From the NCBI GenBank assembly GCA_947459205.1, contig CANHCR010000003.1:1-64000 (forward strand): a DNA stretch of 64,000 bases. The letters are read 5' to 3'. The notes beneath the pieces are model-generated. The model ran no database searches and was not told the origin of the DNA. It was given only the letters and a program-made list of their open reading frames with translations. Origin of the DNA: Caryophanales bacterium. GTDB lineage: Bacteria; Bacillota; Bacilli; Paenibacillales; CANHCR01. Positions 18,030-26,709 of the stretch are shown here, piece by piece (positions within the stretch are counted from its first letter, which is position 1; each line of letters begins with the position of its first letter). The position numbers and the translations under genes were made by a program.

Positions 18030-18818
18030 CTACGACCCCGCACCTCGGTAGCGATTCACGCCGACATTCCAGATCCACAATGCGAGCAGGAAAAACGCCA
18101 CCCCCATCAGCGGCGTCAAAAACGCGTACAGCTGCCACTCGCCTTTTTTCAAAAAATACGATGCTGGATGCACGCCAACGAACGCGAACGGCAACACCCA
18201 CGTCAGCGAGAAGCGAATCACACGGTTGTAGATGTCGACCGGATAGCGGCCGTAGTTTTGCAGATTCCAAACTAGCGGTAAAATGCCGGTTTGCGAGTCG
18301 GTAAAAAAGCCGATGGCAATCAGCGACACATAAACGCCGAAGTAGACCATCATCGAGCTGAGCACGAGCAGCACCAGCACGAGCGGATCGTACCACGCCC
18401 AGTCGAGACCGAGTTGCGTGCCGGCATACACCATAATCACTACCCCGCTCAGCGCCCCGAACAGCGACGACGGATCGATATTTTCCAGCACCAATTGAAA
18501 CAAATTGTGCACCGGACGCGTCAGCACGCGATCCATTTCACCTTTGATGATGTAGCGCTCGGTGAAGTTCCACATGTTGAAAAATGCCGTGAACAAGCCG
18601 TACGGCACCATGAAGTAGCCGTAGATGAAAATCATCTCGTCACGCGTCCAGTCGCCGAGCAGATCGGTATGCATGAACACGACGAGGATGAACAGCAGGT
18701 TCAGCCCCTGAAACAGCAGGTCGGAAACGATTTCAATCCACAGGTCGGAGCGATACGTCAACTTCGTTTTCATGTAAATTTTGATATAGTCAAAAAACAG
18801 CGAAAGATAGTGCATCAT
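18030..18818 (-). CDS. ABC-2 type transporter permease (COG3694-like)
   Basis: A 262-residue membrane protein with about six hydrophobic segments and N-terminal YLSLFFDYIKIYMKTKLTYR, as in permeases that accompany COG4586 ATPases. Last gene of a three-gene exporter operon, 3 bp after the preceding permease. GGAGG lies 7 nt before the ATG. The substrate is unknown; relatives are annotated as uncharacterised or viologen-type exporters. Confidence 0.85.
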   Translation of the reverse strand: MMHYLSLFFDYIKIYMKTKLTYRSDLWIEIVSDLLFQGLNLLFILVVFMHTDLLGDWTRDEMIFIYGYFMVPYGLFTAFFNMWNFTERYIIKGEMDRVLTRPVHNLFQLVLENIDPSSLFGALSGVVIMVYAGTQLGLDWAWYDPLVLVLLVLSSMMVYFGVYVSLIAIGFFTDSQTGILPLVWNLQNYGRYPVDIYNRVIRFSLTWVLPFAFVGVHPASYFLKKGEWQLYAFLTPLMGVAFFLLALWIWNVGVNRYRGAGS

Positions 18819-18821
18819 CCG

Positions 18822-19622
18822 TCAACCTCCTTGCACGAACAGGCGCCGGCGAGCGCGCTGCCACACGAGCCAGATCGGAATGAGCAGCACCACGAACCAG
18901 ACGAACTGCAGGAGTAACACTTCCCACACGGCGCTACCCGTAACGCGCCCGACGAACACCGACGCCGGCAAATACGTAATCGCTTGAAACGGCAACCACT
19001 CAAGCACGCTCGACGCCCACGTCGGAAAGAACGTAAGCGGCACGATCAGCCCCGAGCAGAGGTCGACCAAAATCCGCTTCATACTCATCATGCCGGCGTT
19101 ATTTTCGACAAAAAACGCGAACAGCCCGACGAGAATGTTGATTTGCGAGTTGATCAAAAAACTGAACGCCAGCATCAGCAAAAACACAGGCCAGACGCGC
19201 CAGTCAGTCGGTAAATCGACGGGCAGTAGCAACGACACGAGCACCATGCCCGGCGTCGAGAATAGCAAAATGCGAAACAGCCCCTCGCCGAAGCCTTGCA
19301 TCATTTTCGACATCAAATACGAATACGGCCGAATCATCTGAATCGCCACACTGCCATCACGAATTTCGTTGGCAATCTCGCGGTCCAAATTGTTGAAATA
19401 AAACGCGCGCGCCATCCAGCCGACCGCAATGTATGTCGTCATTTGCGCGACCGTAAACCCTTGCATCGTCTGATTGTCACCGTAAATCGCCTGCCACAAA
19501 AAATAGTAGGCGCCGATGTTGATCGCGTAGACGAGAATACCGCTGTAATAATTGACGCGATAGGCGAGCATCATCAAAAACTTCATCCGCACCATCTCAA
19601 GGTAGGCCGGCAAACTAAACAT
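18822..19622 (-). CDS. ABC-2 type transporter permease (COG4587-like)
   Basis: A 266-residue polytopic membrane protein, second gene of the exporter operon. It overlaps the end of the ATPase gene by 8 bp, so translation is probably coupled. It begins AYLEMVRMKFLMMLAYRVNYY and has about six membrane segments. It probably pairs with the 18030-18818 permease to form the transmembrane channel. Confidence 0.85.
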   Translation of the reverse strand: MFSLPAYLEMVRMKFLMMLAYRVNYYSGILVYAINIGAYYFLWQAIYGDNQTMQGFTVAQMTTYIAVGWMARAFYFNNLDREIANEIRDGSVAIQMIRPYSYLMSKMMQGFGEGLFRILLFSTPGMVLVSLLLPVDLPTDWRVWPVFLLMLAFSFLINSQINILVGLFAFFVENNAGMMSMKRILVDLCSGLIVPLTFFPTWASSVLEWLPFQAITYLPASVFVGRVTGSAVWEVLLLQFVWFVVLLIPIWLVWQRARRRLFVQGG

Positions 19623-20625
19623 GCTTTCCCGCCCCCGTCTGATAAATCTCTTTGACGATGTCGTCGGTGTTCGGCTCGAGCACGCGCAAATCGCGGATCT
19701 CGGCGAGCGTCATCACCCGCCCCAGCACCTCCGTCAAATTCGCCTGCTCTAGCGGAATCCACGCTTTCAGCGTAAACTCATTGACCGCCTCCCACGTCAC
19801 CGACAAATCCGCCGTCAGCGCGCGCAGCCGCTCAGGTGAACAAGGCTGCCCGAACTGAATCAGTAATTCTTTGCCCTTGCCCCAATCGCGCTTCAGCTCA
19901 TCCAAGCCGCCGTCGTAAATGATGCGCCCATCGTCGAGCATGACGACGCGCGAACAGAGCGCCTCAATGTCTTGCAAATCATGCGTCGTCAGCAAAATTG
20001 TCGTGCCGTAGCGCTTGTTGATTTGCAGCAGAAAATCGCGAATCTCCGATTTGACGAGAATGTCGAGACCGATCGTCGGCTCATCGAGAAACAAAATTTT
20101 CGGATTGTGCAGTAGCGCCGCCGTCAGTTCGCAGCGCATCCGCTGACCGAGGCTGAGCTTGCGCACGGGACGCGTCAACAAATCGCCCAGTTGCAAGCGC
20201 TCCACCAGTTCATTGAGCCGCTCATTAAACGCCTGCTCCGGCACGCGGTACACTTTTCGCAGCAGCCGAAACGACTCAATCACGCCGATGTCCCACCACA
20301 ACTGGCTCCGCTGACCGAAGACGACGCCAATCTCGCGCACGAACTGCTCGCGCTCCTTGTGCGGCACATGACCGTTCACCGTAATTTCACCCGACGTCGG
20401 CACAAGAATCCCCGTCAACATCTTAATCGTCGTCGACTTGCCCGCCCCATTTTCACCGATGTAGCCACAAATCTCCCCTTGCGGAATCGCAAAACTAATA
20501 TCGTCAACCGCCACCACCTGGTTGTAGCGCCGATCGAACAAATCGCGCAGCGCCCCACCGAGCCCCTCGCGATTTTGCTGAACCTGAAACTCCTTACGCA
20601 GTCGATGCACCCGAATCGCATCCAT
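19615..20625 (-). CDS. ABC transporter ATP-binding protein (COG4586-like)
   Basis: A 336-residue ATPase with Walker A GENGAGKST, signature LSLGQRMRCEL, Walker B ILFLDEPTIGLD and switch His in TTHD. The long C-terminal region beyond about 240 residues is typical of the COG4586 group. AAGGGG precedes the ATG. First gene of the operon with two permeases, and divergent from the LCP gene. In related Bacilli this trio occurs near hemL/gsaB, as here. Confidence 0.92.
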   Translation of the reverse strand: MDAIRVHRLRKEFQVQQNREGLGGALRDLFDRRYNQVVAVDDISFAIPQGEICGYIGENGAGKSTTIKMLTGILVPTSGEITVNGHVPHKEREQFVREIGVVFGQRSQLWWDIGVIESFRLLRKVYRVPEQAFNERLNELVERLQLGDLLTRPVRKLSLGQRMRCELTAALLHNPKILFLDEPTIGLDILVKSEIRDFLLQINKRYGTTILLTTHDLQDIEALCSRVVMLDDGRIIYDGGLDELKRDWGKGKELLIQFGQPCSPERLRALTADLSVTWEAVNEFTLKAWIPLEQANLTEVLGRVMTLAEIRDLRVLEPNTDDIVKEIYQTGAGKHV

Positions 20626-20642
20626 ATATGAAGACCCCTTGT

Positions 20643-20671
20643 TTGCCGATTTTGTCGAAAAAAAATATAAT
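20643..20671 (+). promoter_or_regulatory. sigma-A type promoter of the LCP gene
   Basis: TTGCCG, 17-bp spacer, TATAAT, ending about 50 bp before the start codon. It lies in the divergent gap with the ABC operon. Confidence 0.7.
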
Positions 20672-20719
20672 CATATCATACCACAACGATGCATCCATCG
20701 AGAAAACGAGTGATTCCCC

Positions 20720-21712
20720 ATGACATCCAGATCGCAAAAAATCATCACCGCCTCAGCCATTATTGCGCTGACCCTTGCCTTGCTCATGATCGGCTACTAC
20801 GTCCTTTCGCTCATGGGCTTTTTGCTCAACGTGCGCGACGAACCGAGCAACTATTCCTATGAAAATGAAGTGAGCGCGCCGCCACCGAAGTGGGACGGCA
20901 AAGAACGAGTCAACATTTTGCTGCTCGGTACCGACATCCGCAGCCTACGCCCGAACGAAGCGCCCCGCTCCGACATGATGCTCGTTGCGTCGCTCGACCC
21001 ACAAACAAAATCAGCTGCGATGTTTTCCGTGATGCGCGACACCTACGTCGAAATCCCCGGCTTCTTCAACAGCCGCGCCAACACCGCACTGCAGCTCGGC
21101 GGACCAGAACTGGCGATGCGCACAATTGGCGAACTGCTCGGACTGCCGATTCAATATTATGTAAGCACCGATTTTGAAGGCTTCATCGCACTCGTCGATG
21201 CGATCGGCGGCGTGACGATTGATGTCGAAAAAAACATGAAATACACCGACAACGCCGACAAAAACTTGTACGACATCGATTTGAAAAAAGGCGTGCAGAT
21301 GCTCGACGGCAAACAGTCGCTGCAATACGTCCGCTTCCGCTACGATCAAATGTCCGACTTCACACGCACCGAACGGCAGCGCAAGTTCCTCAACGCCTTG
21401 GCCAGCGAACTGAAAACCGGAGATACGCTCGTGCGCCTACCTTCGATTCTGCGCGCCGTTGAACCTTACATCAAAACCAATCTTTCGTTGCTCGACATGA
21501 GCAAATTAGCCTCCTTGACCTACGATTTCAACTTGAGCGACATCCCTGGCATGCAAGTGCCGCCGAGCGAATTGATCGTCGGTCGCAAAGTGAACGGCGC
21601 ATCCGTGCTGTCCGTCGATCCGGTGCGACTGAAACCGATCGTCAGCGACTTCTTGCGCCAATCGGCGGGCGTGACGACACAAACTACTGCTCCATCCGAT
21701 AGCGATTCTTAA
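20720..21712 (+). CDS. LytR-CpsA-Psr (LCP) family protein
   Basis: A 330-residue membrane-anchored protein with one N-terminal membrane helix (about 10-35) and an extracellular LCP domain: NILLLGTDIRS, RSDMMLVASLDP, SVMRDTYVEIPG and QYVRFRYDQMSDFTRTERQR, the last carrying the conserved arginines for polyprenyl-pyrophosphate binding. Family members attach glycopolymers to peptidoglycan. The ribosome binding site is weak (GAGTGAT). The gene stands between the ABC operon and hemL; the UDP-ManNAc dehydrogenase at 34271 could supply a polymer precursor, but that link is speculative. Confidence 0.92.
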   Translation: MTSRSQKIITASAIIALTLALLMIGYYVLSLMGFLLNVRDEPSNYSYENEVSAPPPKWDGKERVNILLLGTDIRSLRPNEAPRSDMMLVASLDPQTKSAAMFSVMRDTYVEIPGFFNSRANTALQLGGPELAMRTIGELLGLPIQYYVSTDFEGFIALVDAIGGVTIDVEKNMKYTDNADKNLYDIDLKKGVQMLDGKQSLQYVRFRYDQMSDFTRTERQRKFLNALASELKTGDTLVRLPSILRAVEPYIKTNLSLLDMSKLASLTYDFNLSDIPGMQVPPSELIVGRKVNGASVLSVDPVRLKPIVSDFLRQSAGVTTQTTAPSDSDS

Positions 21713-21766
21713 TTCTTATTCGAAGTTTTCTTAAAAATAGATTAAAAATTACAGGGAGATCGTGCC

Positions 21767-23119
21767 ATGACTGATATTTATCGTGACACCAAACCGACCG
21801 CCGTATCACGTCCGACATCAGAAACGTCCTATGCCCAGGCATTGCAACACATCGTTGGCGGTGTCAACAGTCCGTCACGTTCATTCAAAGCGGTCGGTGG
21901 CGGGGCGCCGGTTTTTATGAAGCGCGCGAACGGTGCGTATTTTTGGGATGTCGACGGGCATCGCTATATCGATTATTTGGCCGCGTTCGGACCGATTATC
22001 ACTGGACATGCGCACCCGCACGTGACCGCCGCCATCATCGAAGCCGCCCAAAACGGTATCCTCTATGGAACGCCGACCGAATGGGAAGTCGAACTGGCGC
22101 AAATGCTCAAGACAGCGATTCCCTCGCTCAACAAAGTGCGCTTCGTCAACTCTGGCACGGAAGCCGTGATGACCACCATCCGTGTCGCGCGCGCTTACAC
22201 TGGACGTCATAAAATCATCAAATTCGCAGGCTGTTACCATGGGCACTCCGACTTGGTATTGGTCGCTGCCGGATCGGGACCTTCGACACTTGGCATACCA
22301 GACAGTGCCGGCATTCCGCAAAGTTTAGCGAGCGAAGTGATTACCGTTCCGTTCAATAATGAACAAGCGCTACAAGAGGCGTTGTCCATCTGGGGCGAGC
22401 AAACGGCGGCTGTGATGATTGAGCCAATCGTCGGCAACTTCGGCATGGTCTTGCCGAAACCAGGATTCCTCGAATCGGTATGCGCCCAAGCGCGAGCCGC
22501 TGGCGCACTCGTCATCTTCGACGAAGTCATCACTGGCTTTCGTTTTCACTACGGTGCCGCGCAAAACTTCAGTTATTTCCCAGACCACGAAGCCGTGCGA
22601 CCAGACCTGACGGCGCTCGGCAAAATCATCGGGGGCGGCCTGCCGATCGGCGCGTACGGCGGACGCCAAGACATCATGGAACAAGTGGCGCCGCTCGGCC
22701 CTGCGTACCAAGCGGGGACCATGGCCGGCAACCCCCTGTCGATTCGAGCCGGCATCGCCTGCCTGCAGGTGCTGCAGGACGCGCGTCACTACGAGCGCAT
22801 GGACGCGCTGGCCGCCCGACTAGCGGACGGCCTCGGCGATGCGGCGCGCCGCGCCGGCGTCCCGCTCACCGTCAATCGCATCCGCGGCGCCTTCTCCACC
22901 CATTTCTGCGATCACCTGGTGACCGATTACGATCAGGCGCAAGCCTCGGACGGCGAACAATTCGCCGCATTATTCCGCGCTATGCTGGACCTCGGAATAT
23001 ACATTGCCCCGTCCAAATACGAAGCGTGGTTCCTCACACTTGCACATAGCGAAGACGATATCACTCAAACCTTGGAAGCAGCCGAAAGCGCCTTCCAGAA
23101 AGTGAAACCACTCAGGTAA
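21767..23119 (+). CDS. hemL: glutamate-1-semialdehyde 2,1-aminomutase
   Basis: A 450-residue PLP enzyme converting glutamate-1-semialdehyde to 5-aminolevulinate, the C5 route to heme. Visible landmarks are [42 protein letters not shown] and the PLP lysine in [22 protein letters not shown] is 8 nt before the ATG. The position beside an ABC exporter and an LCP gene, away from a hem operon, suggests the paralogue called gsaB in Bacillus. Heme demand is echoed by sdhC and hemQ further along. Confidence 0.92.
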   Translation: MTDIYRDTKPTAVSRPTSETSYAQALQHIVGGVNSPSRSFKAVGGGAPVFMKRANGAYFWDVDGHRYIDYLAAFGPIITGHAHPHVTAAIIEAAQNGILYGTPTEWEVELAQMLKTAIPSLNKVRFVNSGTEAVMTTIRVARAYTGRHKIIKFAGCYHGHSDLVLVAAGSGPSTLGIPDSAGIPQSLASEVITVPFNNEQALQEALSIWGEQTAAVMIEPIVGNFGMVLPKPGFLESVCAQARAAGALVIFDEVITGFRFHYGAAQNFSYFPDHEAVRPDLTALGKIIGGGLPIGAYGGRQDIMEQVAPLGPAYQAGTMAGNPLSIRAGIACLQVLQDARHYERMDALAARLADGLGDAARRAGVPLTVNRIRGAFSTHFCDHLVTDYDQAQASDGEQFAALFRAMLDLGIYIAPSKYEAWFLTLAHSEDDITQTLEAAESAFQKVKPLR

Positions 23120-23148
23120 AAGTATATCAACTGACCACTTTTTCGTTT

Positions 23149-23318
23149 CTGCCTAAAATGCTGATTTGCTGCCTACTAATCACTTTTGCTGCCTACTAAT
23201 CACTTTTGCTGCCTACTAATCACTTTTGCTGCCTACTAATCACTTTTGCTGCCTAATCAATCACATCAACTTCCATACTAAATGTTTTCATTAGGCAGGT
23301 AACTATCAAATTAGGCAG
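23149..23318. repeat. 20-bp phased repeat element with inverted arms (element 1)
   Basis: The left arm has CTGCCTA at 23149, 23169, 23189, 23209, 23229 and 23249, exactly every 20 bp; four of the 20-bp units (23168-23247) are identical, reading GCTGCCTACTAATCACTTTT. The right arm has the inverse, ATTAGGCAG, at 23290 and 23310, again 20 bp apart. The last left unit and the right units share perfect 9-bp complements (CTGCCTAAT / ATTAGGCAG). The element starts about 30 bp after the hemL stop. A related element is at 42074-42203. Confidence 0.9.
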
Positions 23319-23353
23319 TAACCAAAAACGAGCACCTACACATCGTTTTCTAG

Positions 23354-23382
23354 TTGCAAATTTTTGGAAACTGCAACATACT
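23354..23382 (+). promoter_or_regulatory. candidate promoter of the cytochrome c gene
   Basis: TTGCAA, 17-bp spacer, CATACT. It lies between the repeat element and the ribosome binding site. The -10 is imperfect. Confidence 0.4.
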
Positions 23383-23423
23383 TAAGCCATGCAACAAAAA
23401 CGTTCACCCAAGGAGTGATCTTT

Positions 23424-24098
23424 TTGAAACGATCATTGTCTCTACTGCTTCTAACCGCATCAATCGTCGGAACCTCAATCATCGAAACCTCGATCGCCGC
23501 ACCAACCGTATCCTCATCAACAGACGGCGAAGCCATCTACGCCAACAACTGCATGCGCTGTCACGGCAACACCGGCCTCGTATATGACGGATTTCACGAC
23601 CGCTATGCCTCCGAGCAGGCGCTAAAATCTTACATCGCAGCCGAGATGCCGAAAAACAACCCCGGCAGTTTAAGCGATGCCGAGTATACGGCGCTAGCAA
23701 GCTATATTTTCAGCCTCAACCCCAAAAAACCTCAACCGCCACCACCACAACCGAGCAAACAAAAGTTGTCGATTGTCGGCAAACGTATCTCGCTCGATGG
23801 CAAAGAGTTGAAATTGACGACGCAACCACAGCTGATCAGCGGCAAACTACTCGTTCCGTTCCGTCCAATTTTCGAAGCGTTTCAACTGAAACCAACGTGG
23901 AACAGCTCCACGCGCACCATCACCGGAAGCAACAACAAACTCACCATCCAGTTAACAGTCAATAGTAAAATCGCGCGCGTCAACGGCAAATCCGTCACAC
24001 TCGATCAGGCGCCACGTATCAGCGGTGGTGCGACACTCGTACCCATCCGCTTCGTTGCCGAAACGCTCGGTCTGCAAGTAGACTATCGCGCCAAATAA
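23424..24098 (+). CDS. secreted cytochrome c with copper-amine-oxidase-type stalk domain
   Basis: A 224-residue exported protein. The TTG at 23424 (AAGGAG 8 nt upstream) gives a normal signal peptide, MKRSLSLLLLTASIVG. A short class I cytochrome c domain follows (about 35-90) with heme motif CMRCH and likely axial Met in AEMPKN. A proline-rich linker (PQPPPPQPS) leads to a copper-amine-oxidase N-terminal-like domain (about 110-224, with LLVPFRPIFEAF and LVPIRFVAETLG), a stalk module frequent in Paenibacillaceae-type surface proteins. A one-electron carrier outside the membrane is likely. The partner is unknown. Confidence 0.85.
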   Translation: MKRSLSLLLLTASIVGTSIIETSIAAPTVSSSTDGEAIYANNCMRCHGNTGLVYDGFHDRYASEQALKSYIAAEMPKNNPGSLSDAEYTALASYIFSLNPKKPQPPPPQPSKQKLSIVGKRISLDGKELKLTTQPQLISGKLLVPFRPIFEAFQLKPTWNSSTRTITGSNNKLTIQLTVNSKIARVNGKSVTLDQAPRISGGATLVPIRFVAETLGLQVDYRAK

Positions 24099-24128
24099 CC
24101 GCACACAAAAACCTACAACAACGCACAA

Positions 24129-24172
24129 AAAAGCCTCGTCCCAAAAATTCATCACTTGGGACAAGGCTTTTG
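24129..24172. terminator. bidirectional terminator
   Basis: AAAAGCCTCGTCCCAA and TTGGGACAAGGCTTTT form a long stem with A and T tracts on either side, placed between the cytochrome c gene (plus) and the DUF350 gene (minus), serving both. Confidence 0.85.
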
Positions 24173-24198
24173 TCTTTTATACAACAAGCTTCCAACAC

Positions 24199-24603
24199 CT
24201 ACAACAAAAAGGTTCCGATGACGATCGACACGCCGATAATCACCGCACGCAGCAACTGCGCAATCGCTTTATTACCGTTCTCGATTTCCTTGCACACATT
24301 GATTTTCGGCAACAAGAAATCGAACAGCAAGTAGATGAGCGCCAACAACCCGATGCCAACCGCCGACCAGACGACCATGTCGAGCCACTTGTCGGAACTG
24401 TACGAAACCATCGCCACGATAATCGACAGACCGAGCAACTTGCTGCCCATATACATGCCGGCCGCCTCGTTCCCTTTGCCGATTTCCTCCAAATCGTTGT
24501 ATTTTGTCAACACATTGAAGACGAACCAGCCAACGAGCAAAATGCCGAGTAGAATCCCAACCCCAATTAACACCGACAAAATATCTGCACCAAAGTTCTC
24601 CAT
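24199..24603 (-). CDS. DUF350 family membrane protein
   Basis: A 134-residue protein with four hydrophobic segments and the charged ENFGADILSVLIGVGIL start, fitting the DUF350 (YjfL-like) family of unknown function. The ATG at 24603 is chosen for GGAGG 7 nt upstream; a longer frame exists but runs into the upstream gene. Last gene of a five-gene operon. DUF350 proteins recur with GspS-like ATP-grasp enzymes, including E. coli yjfL near yjfC, which supports a joint role at the membrane. Confidence 0.8.
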   Translation of the reverse strand: MENFGADILSVLIGVGILLGILLVGWFVFNVLTKYNDLEEIGKGNEAAGMYMGSKLLGLSIIVAMVSYSSDKWLDMVVWSAVGIGLLALIYLLFDFLLPKINVCKEIENGNKAIAQLLRAVIIGVSIVIGTFLL

Positions 24604-24622
24604 CAAAAAACCTCCATCAAGT

Positions 24623-25933
24623 TTAATATGCTTCATCCACCACTGCTGCACAAAAATACGCCATATCACCGGTCACGCGCTCACCGATGCGCGGCAAAAT
24701 CCCAGCAAACTTGCGACCGACGACGAACACGCCAGTCAATAAAAACCCCTCATACATGCCTTCCTCCGTCATCACCGCGAGTGGCAACATCGGCTCATAC
24801 TTTTGATACAACTTCGGCTGCGACAAATAGTAGCGATCGGCGTCATCCAACTCACTCGCTGCTCCCGTCGTCTCTTGCGCCGACACGATTTCCGTGCCCC
24901 GGCCCTCGCGTCCGAAAAATCCTTTGCTCACATACGGCATATCGGCCGCACGAAACGCCTCCGCCGACCAGTCAGCCGGCAACATCCAACGTTCAATCGC
25001 TACGCACTCCGCTTCATCGAACAGCGGCTTGTTCAGTCCGCTCTGTTTATACATCCATTCATTGCGTCGATAGAGCGCCCAAATGAGCGCCAGCATCCCC
25101 TTCGATTGCGTAATCACCGACTGCGCTGGATTGATCAGCATCAACCGTCCCGCCGCGACCAACTCAAGCAACGCTTCCCCAATCGGATTGCCCTCCGCAT
25201 CTCGGTCCGCAGGCAAATATTCAAGCGGATACAAGCGATACAGCATCTCTATCCGTTGCTCACCAGCAAACAACCCATCGCCAGGCACAATCCGCAGCGC
25301 TGACAACGGCACGAATTCACATTCAATACCGGCTTGCTCAGCCAAACGCAGCAAGTAGAGCGTGTTCGCCCGGTCCTCGACGTGATCACCGTAGCACGAA
25401 AAAAACAATTTACCGGCATACCCAGCCTCGCGATACAGCGCAACTAACGTCACGAACGCCTCACCAATCAAGCGCTCCATGTCAGCCGACGGATTCGACA
25501 TCGCCATCGACTTCAGCCCGCTGGCCTGTAACAGTTGTTCAGCCAACCAAGCCGTCTCTGGTACACCGGTCGGCGTATCCGTGTTGTACTCAATCAACTT
25601 CAACGACTGACCATTAACAATCCAATCTTGACGCGCCACCGCATGATGCGGCACTTCCATCTGCGCCACTAGCAACAACGCCGGCGACAATCCTAACTGT
25701 TGCACCATCACTTTTTCATCCAAATATCGCTGAACGAAGCGCATCGCCTTCCAAAAAATACGATCGAGCGCCTCCGAAGCTTGGCGCAACTCTTCAACCA
25801 GCGCACGCTCATAACAAACGAACGCCGGTAAGCAGTACTGCTTACCATACATGCGATGATACGGAACGACTCGCTCATTCGCTCCGCCGAACCACTCCTC
25901 ATGTGTGCCCGCTAATTGGACGATGCGCGGCAT
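24623..25933 (-). CDS. glutathionylspermidine synthase-like ATP-grasp protein
   Basis: A 436-residue protein matching the C-terminal synthetase half of glutathionylspermidine synthase (COG0754; YjfC/YgiC in E. coli). Motifs include EYNTDTPTGVPET, LFFSCYGDHVEDR, a substrate-side NPAQSVITQSKGMLALIW and the ATP-grasp end region with SKGFFGREGRG and GVFVVGRKFAGILPRIG. It lacks the amidase half. Such stand-alone enzymes presumably join an amine to a carboxylate, but glutathione is not expected in Bacilli, so the substrate is open. The ATG at 25933 has AGGAG 9 nt upstream. Confidence 0.85.
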   Translation of the reverse strand: MPRIVQLAGTHEEWFGGANERVVPYHRMYGKQYCLPAFVCYERALVEELRQASEALDRIFWKAMRFVQRYLDEKVMVQQLGLSPALLLVAQMEVPHHAVARQDWIVNGQSLKLIEYNTDTPTGVPETAWLAEQLLQASGLKSMAMSNPSADMERLIGEAFVTLVALYREAGYAGKLFFSCYGDHVEDRANTLYLLRLAEQAGIECEFVPLSALRIVPGDGLFAGEQRIEMLYRLYPLEYLPADRDAEGNPIGEALLELVAAGRLMLINPAQSVITQSKGMLALIWALYRRNEWMYKQSGLNKPLFDEAECVAIERWMLPADWSAEAFRAADMPYVSKGFFGREGRGTEIVSAQETTGAASELDDADRYYLSQPKLYQKYEPMLPLAVMTEEGMYEGFLLTGVFVVGRKFAGILPRIGERVTGDMAYFCAAVVDEAY

Positions 25934-25945
25934 CACCAATCACTC

Positions 25946-26236
25946 CTAACCGCCGCTTGAATAACCGGAGCCATACCCGCTGCCGGACGACTTGTAATAC
26001 GACGACTTCACTTTTTTGCTTTTGTAATATCCTTTTTTCTTGTACCAGTCGGAATCGTCATCTTCGCAATTCAGTTCCACGCCAGTCAATTCCATCTCAT
26101 ACTGGCACTCCTCGTAAGCAGTCCATTCCTCCTGCACAGCCTCAGCGCAACCAGTCAGCGTCAACGGCACACTAACCAACAGCGACATCGTCAACGTTTT
26201 CCTCAAACGTGCTTTGCCATTTTGATTCGCATCCAA
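25946..26236 (-). CDS. small lipoprotein with Lys/Tyr/Ser/Gly-rich tail
   Basis: A 96-residue protein with a lipobox-like LTLTGC near residue 30, so probably lipid-anchored outside the membrane. The mature part has paired cysteines (EECQYEMELTGVELNCEDDD) and a low-complexity C-terminus of KKK, YYKS and GSGYGSGYSSGG. The start is a TTG with GGGGGG 7 nt upstream. E. coli ygiB, which encodes a small lipoprotein, also sits next to a GspS-like gene (ygiC); sequence similarity is not claimed. Confidence 0.6.
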   Translation of the reverse strand: MDANQNGKARLRKTLTMSLLVSVPLTLTGCAEAVQEEWTAYEECQYEMELTGVELNCEDDDSDWYKKKGYYKSKKVKSSYYKSSGSGYGSGYSSGG

Positions 26237-26237
26237 A

Positions 26238-26708
26238 TCATATCCCCCCTTCCGCCAAAGTTAGAAACACCAGCAACTTGCGCCGGTCGAGATCGAGAAC
26301 CGCGTACTGCACATCATGGCGCCGATTCTCGAAAAGATGAACATGGTCCAACATGATCGAGGCACAATGGAGCGCATATTCGCCCGCTTCTACCCGCCAA
26401 CGCCGGAACGCACGGTCGTTCCACACATACCACTGAATTTCATAATACGGCGAGACGTCAACCTTTTCAAACAACGTCTGCTCGATTGCCGGCCCATACT
26501 CGTCCACCTCATCCGTTGTCCACGGCTGCACATAAATCGCCGCTTGCTGAAAATCCTGATTCTCATGGTGTTCATGCACCCACAACTGATTGCGCACCAT
26601 CGTCGCATCGACCAATTTTCGCAAAAACAACTCATCAAACGGCACGTGCTCGCTAAACACGGTCTGCCCTTTACCATCCAAATAAAATAAATCGAGTCCG
26701 GGTCTCAA
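26238..26708 (-). CDS. hypothetical protein of the ATP-grasp/K+ channel operon
   Basis: I do not recognise this family. About 156 residues, soluble, Trp/Tyr/His-rich, with EIQWYVWNDRAFRRWRVEAG and QYAVLDLDRRKLLVFLTLAE, no signal peptide or membrane segment. The TTG at 26708 overlaps the stop of the channel gene (TGAGTTG) and would allow coupled translation; a GTG at 26741 is the alternative. The ends abut both neighbours, so it belongs to the operon. Confidence 0.55.
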   Translation of the reverse strand: MRPGLDLFYLDGKGQTVFSEHVPFDELFLRKLVDATMVRNQLWVHEHHENQDFQQAAIYVQPWTTDEVDEYGPAIEQTLFEKVDVSPYYEIQWYVWNDRAFRRWRVEAGEYALHCASIMLDHVHLFENRRHDVQYAVLDLDRRKLLVFLTLAEGGI

Positions 26709-26709
26709 C

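Noticed and set aside
23149..23318. CRISPR array
   Set aside because: The 20-bp units abut without unique spacers, and the right half has the inverse orientation. No cas genes are nearby.
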